Shown in pieces: positions 51,301 to 63,300 of a stretch of 64,000 nt of DNA. The position numbers were made by a program, and so were the translations under genes. The notes beneath the pieces were generated by a model. The model searched no databases. It was not told where the DNA came from and saw only the letters and a list, made by a program, of their open reading frames with translations. Each line of letters opens with the position of its first letter. The stretch's first letter is position 1. The stretch comes from Nipponacmea schrenckii (taxonomy: Eukaryota > Mollusca > Gastropoda > Lottiidae), in the NCBI GenBank assembly GCA_030562195.1, contig JAUJPP010000012.1:18724001-18788000 (forward strand), read 5' to 3'.

Positions 51301-54300
51301 TGTATGCAAGAAGAAATGAAATGATATCATTAGTGTATATGCAAGAATAAATGAAATTATATCAAGAAGTTAAATTACCTGCCAGTTATTACATCTATCA
51401 TAAAAGAAGGATCCCATCTGAGATTAGAAGAGGAGGCATTCACTGTAGCATACAAAGTATTCTTCATTTTATTATATGGTGCATTGAACATCTCGGAATA
51501 TTTGTTCTGAAATCACAAAAAGACACAGTCATTAAAATAATTGCTCTATCCATATCTATACCACATTATAGAATCAAAATCTGGTGTCAAGGCCAATTAT
51601 TCCCGACCTAAACCTTAATTTCTTGCACTGTCATATCATCAAATAGCTTAATGATTTTAAGTAATGCTAAATTTGATAAGGGTTTAGCTACTGAGATTGG
51701 AGAAAGAATCGCTAAAGATGGCAAGTTGCTGAGACACTGTTGTTTTTATAATAGCCAAAAATGTCTATAGAAAAGATGTTTAAGCTTACCTTAAGATATA
51801 TATTACAGGAATAAGTGTCACATAAATAGGCCAGCATACATCTAGATGGTGAGGTACAATCTGCTGGGTTAGATACATCTAATAATCTCATTACACCAAT
51901 TAATCTGTGATAAAAAGGGTTAATATTGTAATTTTACCTAATGATTATCAAGGGTGTATCAGTAACACCTTACCATCAATATTCAATATTTTTAACTTAT
52001 AAAAAAATGAAATGAATGGAGTTTTACGTCCTACTTTTCTGCACCTTATGGGCTAACGAAGACAAGCAACGCCATGTAGTGTGCTATGAGAGACATTTTG
52101 CCAGGACAGCGGCATTAACCTACTCTTTTTCGATTTCAAGGGATCTTTAACGTGCACAGCCTGTAGCACACGGGGCCTGGGTATATTGTCCCATCCAAAC
52201 GACTAGACGCTTTTTCCATGTCAGTCCCTCCGACCTGCATCACTGACTAGGGGAAACCGGGCTGAAAAATCCGAAGGTTAATCTTGACCTTTGCAGGGAT
52301 TGGACCTTAAGGTTAGTGGGCAAGTCTACCCACTAAAATTGTTTTTATACAATTTGAAAAACAGCTTACGAAAGGATGCTTAGTTACTTTAATTTTTGGA
52401 TAAGCACATAATGGCCAAGAATACATTTGAAACCTGCTTATACAAATTTCTATTCACCAATTAACCATTCTGTGAAAAATGCAATTTATTATTATTATTT
52501 ATAACACCACGGGGCAATTATTTTATTCCCAAATTCTTAACTTATAACCTTCCATAGATATACCTAGTCTTTATACAATTTGAATATATATTGATGTTGT
52601 TATGATCAGCTTAAGCAATAAATTGTGCCAATGCTTAGTTCATCTTGGTACATTTTTGGATTTGGTACATATCTAGCACATATATGAATAGGCTTTCTGA
52701 GTTCCCTACTGAGAAATACAGTCTTTGAAACCTTCTTATTTGGCATCATATACAAATTTCTATTCATACACCCAATACTCTCATATTACTGAAAAGTAGC
52801 AAATACAGTCAATAATAAATTCATGAATTCGAAGATTGAGTAATGCAGCATTACTTGGTTTCAGAAATATCAAACCAACTTACCCTTCAAAAGCCTCTGC
52901 AGTTTGTTCTTGTGACACTAACATATAGGAATTATAGTTTCTTAAAACACTAACAATACACAATCCTAGAGTCATAGTGTAACTACTAACTAAAGTTGAC
53001 TCCTTGATTTTTAACTGGGTAACCACTTCACATAACTGATTCAATAACTAAAATACAAACAAATCATAATGATAATAGACTTGTGCACACTCTAAAAGAG
53101 ATGCTGGGGTTGACATCCACACAAGGCATTATAACAAGGGATCAATGCTAAGAAAACAATCAAGAATAAAAACTTAGGTTTGTAAGAATCCTGTCTGGTC
53201 TGTGGACTGGTCTGTAGACTTGCCAATGATCTTTCCTTATACCAGAATAATGATGAAAGATAACTTATTCATGGCCATCAGATCTTCACATACTGACCAA
53301 AATAAGAACTAACAACCACCATTAATATGTGGCTATCCAGCAAAAGACTTCCAAGATTTAAGTCAAGAGAAATTGTTGCTGGAATCTAATCTTATTAAAT
53401 TATAAAGGAAACCGTATGCCAGATTTGCATTCTGCAATGTGACTAACTTGGTGGTTAACAAGTATAACCATTCTGAGCGGAGACTTGATCTTATGGCTTG
53501 GAAAATAAACTTGAATCCATTTTAAAAAGTTCCTACCTTAACAATAAAATCTATGAGACCATTAATATTCATAGCATGTTCCATCATGTCAAATAAATAC
53601 GCTACATGTTCCACTTTAGCCAAATAACTAGAATTGCCTTCAATAAAACTAATCATTTGTTCTAGAACTGTGCTGACACATTGGTTGGTCACGGCATGTT
53701 GGTCAAAATAGGATAGCTTCTTGAATTTCTGAAAAATGGCTTCTAAATTAGGTAGAGATGGTGCTTGTCCAGTGTAAGCTCCTTCACCTTCCTTTTCTTT
53801 CTTCTTTCGAACCTTTCCCAGATCACCACTGTTTATGTCAATGGAGTTCCGTTTCCCATAGAGTCTGAGGACTTCCTTGGAAATCTTCTTCTGGAAATGT
53901 CTAGCTTCATCTCTAGCCTTACCCACGCCGTACAACATCATCATACGTTGATTGCATTCATGGACTGAGTACTCATCTAATGGAAGTGGAAAATGTGTCA
54001 CATACTGCATATGCCTTGATGGTCCTTTTGGTTGGTTTGAATTTTGATTACACTCGCCTACACTAGGGACGTTCATGTCACCTTTATCGGATTTGGTAGA
54101 CTTTACTGAAGCTAAAATTAAATTGTCAGAAAGAGATGAATAGAATAGAAATAAAATTTAAATGAAATTTTGACATCAGAGTATGCAGGACATCAATGGA
54201 TCTGTAGATAATTGAAGACTTTGTCTCATGCTGTTTTAATGTTATAGCACCTTAAACAACACAAATCACCATACATTTGCAATTTCACTGTTTAAAATAT

Positions 54301-57300
54301 TGATCAAATCAACGCTCTTAAAGCACAAGGTCTTGGTCTTTTTGACTAGACACTATACAGGTCTGCCCATCAAACCTAAATCGCAGAATGGGAAAAAACT
54401 GACATTTTATATAAGAGGGTACCAATACTGATAAAGTGAATTACCTGGAGGGTCTGGACTAGATTTAGGCTCATACTTCACAGAACCAATGAGATTAGTA
54501 AAGTCATTCTCCATATTGTCTATACTGATATCAATTTTTATATCATCTTGTGGCTGGAAAAAAAAAGGTTCAAAGATTCAATTGCCAAATACACACAGAT
54601 CTCTTAAGTGAGTTCAAACTGAAATATATGTGATGTTTTAACAATTATACAATGTAATTGATCAAGATATCTTGAAAAACTTGAAAAATTTTGACAAATG
54701 TATGGGAAAGCTATAAGAATCTTAGGCGTCTTCTTTTGTTAAAATGTGTAAAGTTCTCTAATGCAGAGCTTGTCTTGATCCTGAAAAAACTTTCACCTCG
54801 ACCTTGTGCTTTCGTAATTTACACAATTGTTGTAACAACTAAGCTTACCAATATACATGTTGAGATATCTTAGCTTATAAATAGCGCACATACAAATTTT
54901 AAAGAAAATCAGTTAAAAACTAAAGAATTTAAAATTTTCAGGGACAAGGGAGATAACTCTATATTTACTTGTTGAAAAATTACCTCGTGTTTTATGCTGT
55001 AACTCTCTGTTAGACTCTTGACACTACCAAGATCTAAACTATCATTAAATGGTACAATGGGAGCAGGTGTTCTCATCAGTTCACCTCGTGATATCAAGGT
55101 ACAGATGTAGGCATCATGAGAAAACACATCATGTCTGGTCAGCTCACAAAACAAATGAATAAGGTTTTTAAATGCCAGACTATTCTCCTCTGATGGATTA
55201 TCCTCTGGAAAATAAAACGAAGGCTACTGAATGTGAGTTCCGCAGTAACAGTGAGACAACTGAAAGTCAGCAACCAAGCAACAATTTCCAATAGAGAGGT
55301 TTATGATGGCAGCTATAGCTGAAGGATCAACTATAGCAACAAGGTTTGTCAAACTCAGCAACCACAAGAATCCAAATGAACAGGACCCATTTCAGCTCTC
55401 TCCATCACTGAATCTTTGAAATAAAATTAACATAAACATCATCCACATAAAAACCCCCAAAAAAGACATTTATTGTCACTTTGCAAACATTGTTATCTAT
55501 CTAGAATACAATTATTCAAAATAGCATACAAGTTTTACATCACCATCAAGTCAAGTAAATTGGTTATTACCTAAAACAGGAGCTGATGTGTCTAAGAAAT
55601 CCATCAATAAATGTTGAAATACAGGAATACTGGGTGTGACCATTGTATCTGAACCACTAGAATCTTTATCATCACTCATATCACTTTCACCATATTTCTA
55701 TAGATATTAAACATTATACACATATTAAACATTATATACATATTAAACATTATACACATATTAAACATTATATACATATTAAACATTATACACATATTAA
55801 ACATTATACACATATTAAACATTATACACATATTAAACATTATATACATATTAAACATTTATACATATTAAACATTTATACATATTAAACATTATACACA
55901 TATTAAACATATTATTAACATTAACACATATTAAACAATTATACACATATTAAACATTACACACATATTAAACATTATCAATATTAAACATTATACACAT
56001 ATTAAACATTAAAATATATTAAACATTATACACATATTAAACATTATAAAATATTAAACATTATAAAAACACATATTAAACATTATCTATACACATATTA
56101 GACATTATACACATATTAAACATTTTACATATATTAAACATTTTACATATATTAAACATTATACACATATTAAACATTATACACATATTAAACATTATAC
56201 ACATATTAAACATTATACACATATTAAACATTATACACTCAACAAACAAAAAATTTTGAATAATGCTAAACAAATCCAGGAGTCAAACAAATGTATTGTC
56301 TTAAAATCTTCCCTTAAGAAGTAAAAAGTTTTCTAAAACAGAAAATTTTCTGGTCTACATACCTCACTGCGTATTTCTGATTGTCGACGTTCCAATAGTT
56401 TAGCTACTACTATAGCTCTGTGATCACCACAACGTCTAGTACTAACAGCTAGGTCTAATAATAGTCTTATCACTGAATCATCAGTAGGTACCGACTTAAA
56501 ATATATACAGAAAAATCATAAGAACTATATACATAACAAAACATGATTAAATAATATCCATTCCTATTCCCAAATTACCAACCCCAGACTCTAACCATAT
56601 ATCTTTGGTTACTCGCCAGACCATAAAAAAAAAGGCTCACTAAGAGTTCCACTTATCCTCAAAAGAACCATTTTTGCTCTTTTCTTGAAGTAAACCAAAT
56701 GGCAAAATTGTTCAAACTCCTCTGTACCAGCATTGGATCTTTTTTAAAGGTCTGCTGAAAAGTTACTTGTCTTATAGGAAATAATTGACATAATTCTATC
56801 TCTACTGAAAGTTTCGATGACCTTGAATAAGTCATCTTCACTCATAATTCAAGTCCACCCAGCTGTAAATGGATACGGATAATCCAGGAAAGATCAATGC
56901 CAATAGGTTTGGCCATTGACCAGCTGGTAGAAAGGATCCCTGTCAAGGCAGAGTTGTGAACCTAAGTTGTTACCCTTGTAAAATATAGTTGTTTCTTTCT
57001 TTCTACCTACCTCATTACTGTCTTGATTCTGAGTACAGGCAAATATTTTATTATACAATGAATCCATATTGTTAGCATTATCAACTAAATCAAACTTATG
57101 TCTATCAAATAAATCTAGCACTGTTAATACTTTAGAAATTGTAGCACCTACAAAAAAACAGAACAAAATTTGAATTTTTTTTTAGTATCATTATCATCTC
57201 CTGTCAATTTGTTAAAAGGTCAAGGTCAACTTGTATAATTCTGCGTATAATGCACAGGTTTTTACACTAAAACGGGTCCAATTTCGCAGATATTGGTGTC

Positions 57301-60300
57301 TGTGAAATACCAACTTAAATCGTATTTTTGCCGCAAAAAGGGGTGCGCACTATATTTGGAATTATACAGTATTACTTGAGACATGTTGTTAATGTAACAA
57401 AAATATCTAATTTTGTTTTAGCATAAATCTTTAGTTTGTGACCTAGGCCAGTGCTTTGATAATCATACCTTTTCCTGTAGCTGATTGTTGACATTTATCA
57501 GATGACCATCTTGCTTCAGCCATTCTACCTCTTTGTTTAATCTGTTGTTCACACATTCTAATTTGATTACGACACTGAAAAAATAACAGAAAATATGGTT
57601 CACACACTTCAAAAATGAGGCAGTTTTTTTCATCTGCACCCATTTTCAAAGTTCAACGGGTGTAGGATGTGAGTTAATTCTTTTTTCAATTTTTTATTTG
57701 CCTTCTAGAAATTTTCAGGTTTGAAACACGACTATAGTATCGAAAGACTCTATTATTGTATGTTAATCACAATTTTCTTCAAGTGAATTTTATGAGTTTT
57801 CTCAAGCCCATTCTAATGAGAAATAAAAGTATAATCTATTTTTCATGGAACAGTCTAGGTAGTAGTTTTAAATTCTATTGACTATTTAGTTAAGCATACC
57901 TGTTGATTATGAGGTCCCGGTAACATTGGTAAACTAGAGGGTGCACATGGTAAAACATCTAATGGTGAACCACAAATATAGTTTGATAGTTTACCATCAC
58001 CTAGTGAGTTCCAGACTAGAGCTGTAGGACACCGTAGTGTAATAGTCTGTAATATAGCACTCAGGTTAAGAACTATAGTTCTATGTTGTGGACAGCTACC
58101 GTATTCAGCAAACATGGCTGCTATGGGATTATTAAATGCTTGATTATTAGATGTTGTTGTTACATTTCTGAAAAATAAAATTTCACATATCGGTATATCA
58201 AGGTACATTTGGGTCATTAGACAAACCGTTTTTTTATCTTGATTTTCATAGTTAAATTAATTTACAAGCCCTACCATTAAATAAAAATGGTTTGTCTTGC
58301 CTTCAGTCACCTATTGATATAAAAGTTTACAGCAAAAATTCTTCAAGGCTAATTAAGCATAAAATTATTTAGGTACATTTGGTACAGAAGATAAACCTTT
58401 ACTCTCCCCTGACTTAAATTTGCATAAAAATGTAAAAAGTTAATGCCATAAAGTGTGAAAGAGTAAATTATCAAGGGAAAATTGACACCCCGTCCTTTTT
58501 CATTAACTAACATAAAAAATATGTACTTAATTGGAATAATGAAATCAGGTAATACCATGCAGTGTGCAATGAGCATTTGTTTGCCAGATGTAGTCTCACT
58601 TGACCAGTCCTTCATGAAGAATGCAATGAGTCAAATGTTTGTCATATGTAGTTTCATTGATGGAATATTTATAAATGAAGAAATCCTTACCCATTACTAT
58701 TAGTAGTTAACATGGGTGACTGTGTTCTAGGTGAGGTAGTACCCACATCACTACATAATACAGAGATCTTCTTACTACAGATATACGCCAGTTTTCTTGA
58801 TAATAATGCAGAGTTGGTTATTTCATCCATATACTTGAAATATACAATAAACATCGTACATTAGAAAACGAAATGAAATGGAGCTTTATATGTTCTTTCA
58901 TGGGGCAATGAAAACTTGTATAGTCAGCATTATGCAGTGTCTAATAAGAGATATTTGGAGGAGACCAGATTAGCTTTTTGACATTCAAGTTAAGGATCGT
59001 TAATTTGTAAGACCAGAGGTCTCGTAAAGCAAAAATTAAAGAGAAGCAATAAAAAATATTAGGTGAGTATCAAGGGGTCAACAGGCTCACGTGAAGGGGT
59101 AATATGTTTTAAGGGATAATAAGTGTTAGAATACACTCGCCCTATGTCTAATATTTGTGTTTAATATTGACTATTGGTTAAATAAGTATGTATCCCACAT
59201 TTGATGAATTTTCAAAAAGCGAGAATAAAACTATATTTGGATTTTTTCAAAAAAGTGAGCAAGCAACGATTCCATTCTGTTTGGGAATAAAAGCGTCTGG
59301 GAAATCAGCACTAAAACATCCTTGAGGGAAAATTATATGTTAGTTACTTCCCTTTATAATTACAAAAAATCGCTTAATGGATGTATTAAGCGTTTTATTA
59401 TTAACTACTTGATTTTTTGGATTTATCCGATAAAAGAGGGATTTTGATGTATAGTGATGACGCCAGGAAAGTCCACTGATGGATATATACTGTTATTTGT
59501 CAAGTTTGAGAGAAATTCAATTTTATGTTTCTTTTAACGGCTATTATCCCTTAAAGAAGTCATTTTCTAGATAAGAGTATATTTATCTCTCAAACCAAAT
59601 TTGCATCGGTGTTATATACATTAATAAAAAATTCAGCTACAAGAAATAGAGAGGAATTCCTCTAACTAGAGACAGTCTGGGATCCAATGTATAGCACAAG
59701 GACCTTGCCTTGTTTCTTAATCCAAAAGACAGGACATTATTTCTAAGTCAATCTCTCGAAAGTGCATCATGGTCATGTACGAAGTTAGGTTTATAGGTCA
59801 CACAATGAAACTTCTAGATCTGTATTTTAATCAGATTGAGAGTTAATGCTTTAAAATTTTATACACTTGAGATATAATAAAATATAATTCATACTTACAT
59901 GCAATATTTGAAATATAATAAGTTTCAATACAGTGTCATCTGGTTGTTTCATTTTTTCTAATAATTCTACCAGCCAAGAGAGATATTCATGTCTGTCTAA
60001 TAATCCTTCCTGTAAGACATGAATAGAACTTCAAATACAACTGTTTTTGATTACATGACTCACTTATATTTCGTCACTTACAGCTGTTAACCATAATATA
60101 TAGGCAGTGGAGTAAGTTAGTCGACAGCAAGATGGATTGTCATATGTTAGACAATCTAGTGCTGTGGATTTGAACATCTTCTGCTGCCTGTGCCTGTGCT
60201 TTCAACCCAAAATACACAGGTCAAATATGTTTAGTCAAAGTCGACAATCCAATTATATTCCTTGGTTTTTACAGTCAACCAGTGATCAATGTCAAGAAGT

Positions 60301-63300
60301 TTGGACTGTAATTTAACTTATGATCCAAATTACTTGTCTAACTGCAGCAGGGACACAGGCTGAAATAGATCAGCTGTCTAAAGATCATACAGGACGAAAC
60401 TCTGAGAAATAACACATTTCAGGTTCTGTTTAAATTGACAGATGATGTTAATGGTAAAAGATGATCAGAATATGAATACATTTTTAAACTAATTGACATA
60501 TTGGTTTTTCTTTCCAGTTAGCCAATACTTACATTATAGGTGTGTCTAGCTAAACGGCAACAATAGTTCCACTGTTTTAATGCTGACTCCATATCTGACT
60601 GTAAGGGTGTATGAGCTGTAAGAAAACTAGTTTGTGCGGCTGAGCCTCCATGATAAAATTCTTGTACCTTCTGAAGTTGATCTTTTAAATATTTGGTTAA
60701 AGCTATGGCCCATTCTAAAACATAACAGATTATATGTTAAAGATCTGCACTAAAGAATATACTTCGATCACTGTTGTTTAGAGTTCAGAGAGTTCATTCA
60801 ATCATACTTGTTCATGTTCATTCAATCCTTATCATTCATGTTCATTCAATCCTTCTCATTCATGTTCAATCTATCATACTCATTCATGTTCATTCAATCC
60901 TTCTCATTCAATTATACTCATTCATGTTCATTCATTTACACTCATCCATGTTCATTCAATCGTTCTCATTCATGTTCATTCAATCGTTCTCATTCATGTT
61001 CATTCTATCATACTCATTCATGTTCATTCGATCATACTCATTCATGTTCATTCAACCATACTCATTCATGTTCATCCAACCATACTCATTCATGTTCATT
61101 CGATCATATTCATTCAGGTTCATTCAATCATACTCATCCATGTTCAATCAATCATAATAATTCATGTTCATTCAATCATACTCATCCATGTTCATTCAAC
61201 CGTACTCATCCATGTTCATTCATTCATACTCATCCATGTTCATTCAATCATACTCATTCATGTTCATTCAATCACACTCATCCATGTTCATTCAATCATA
61301 CTCATTCATGTTCAATCAATCATACTCATTCATGTTCATTTTTGTCAAAACCCATGGTTTTATAATCCAGGTCAGTAAGTAAAACTCTGATGACCCTAAT
61401 TAAGTCATATTTCCTCATTCATCCAGTCACACCAACTGTAAATGTACATTAAATGGATACAGACAGTTTGTGAAAGAACAATGCCATGAAATTTAGCCAA
61501 GAAAAGGCAGGTATCAATTTTCAAATATAATTGTAATGATCAAAATATTTTATTTGATTAGATAAAACCATGATGCCATCAAAAATCTGGCCTTTATCAG
61601 TTTCAATTGCAGCATGGATATATTAATGTAGATGACTACCTCCTATAATTTGATTTTATTTAGATCGTTAACAAACCTGAAGCTTGATCAACTGTTTGTC
61701 TTCTTTTACCATTTCTATTTTCCATTGTAGCACTATTATAGACAGCCATCATCTTAATAAACCACGAGGCACGTACCATAGAGATACTGTATTCACATAG
61801 TGTAGAAAATACATCTTCTTTACGGTTTAATAATGGTACCTACAGCAACAAATTTATTAACATCAGTTTAAGCAAAATTTTCAATGTGTAAGGGTGTTAT
61901 AAGAGATTCTTTCCTGTAGAAGCACTGGTCTAGGTCACAAGTAGAGACTATGCTATGAATTCAGTATACATCAATTGATAAGAAATTATCTACTTCTGAA
62001 GAAATTTACAAGATAAAGCCATTAAAAAAAAAATGCAAAGCGATTACTTCAGGGAGATAATGAAAGGGGATACCGTGTAAGGTACCGTACTGTAAACTCA
62101 TAGCATTAACAATTATAATAAAATACTATTATAATACTGAAATAAATCAGTAGAACTGGGTATCCCTTGGTATAGAGGTAGATAGCAGTAGACAGGGGTT
62201 AGAGCATTGGTTCTTTACATCATGACGTCATTGGCTTGAACATGTTGAACGTGAGTTCTAATCTGGACCGGAGTGTCTGATGACCTTCTCGGTTTTTTTT
62301 TTATATTTCAAATTGCACGAATGTCTGAGACAGAGATATTGGCTTTTACTTGTACATAGCATAATATAAGAAAATAATGGTCTAGGACATGGAGGCTGTG
62401 GTCTGCATTCCACATAAGTTTTTCAAGTTTGCACCTTGAGGATTAATCAATATGAAATTAAATAACTTACCCGTTTACCCATCTGTGATAGAGGTTTATC
62501 ATTAGCTAGATCTTTAAACCAGGCCTCCATAACAGCTGGTTTACTTCGACCCTAAAATAAAGATTAATTTGCTTAAATTTATAGAAATGAAATGCAAATG
62601 AATGGAAATTTTACGTCCTACTCTTCTGCACCTTATAGGCTAATAAAGACAAGAAACCCTTTGCAGCGCGCAATGAGGGAAATTGTTCCAGGACAAGGAC
62701 ATAAGCCTACTCTTAAAATGATTTCAAACTGTCGAGGGATCTTTAACGTGCACAGCCTGTAGTACACAGGGCCTCTGTTTATTGTCCCATCCAAACAACT
62801 AGACACTTTTCCCATGTCAGTCCCTTTTACCTGCATTAACTGACAAGGAGAGACCTGGCTGAAATATCCGAAAGTTTATCTCAACCTTTGCTGGGATGGA
62901 TCCCTGGACCCTCAGGTTAGCGAAGAAGAGTCTACCTCACTGAGCAACAGCAGCTCCCCTTAAATCTATAGAACTAGGGTAAGAAGGTAAAATTCATGCA
63001 GTGTGAACTAGATTCAAGGTTATAAGATATGATAAGAAGATTAGCCTATTGCTTATTTTCGAATCATTCAAAGAAATCAGATTTAAGAGATCTGCTCATT
63101 ACATGGTAAATGACAGTTATTGTATACAAAGTGTTATATCTTTTATATAAATAGTCAGAATAATTGAAAATAACCCAAAAACAAAATGTTTCATCAAAAC
63201 TTGAAGAGAGTAAAATGGAAAAAAGTATATGGTACCCAAATATATATGGCTCAGTTGTTTTTTTTGGATGACTTACATGCCAGAAGATCTCTTTCTGTGG

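Noticed and set aside
55676..56273. MFNMCI-repeat frames
   Set aside because: Product of the 18-bp minisatellite, an exact multiple of three.
60774..61382. Plus-strand frames of 127 and 185 codons rich in Ser, His, Phe
   Set aside because: Product of the 24-bp repeat, antisense to MED12, no conserved domain.
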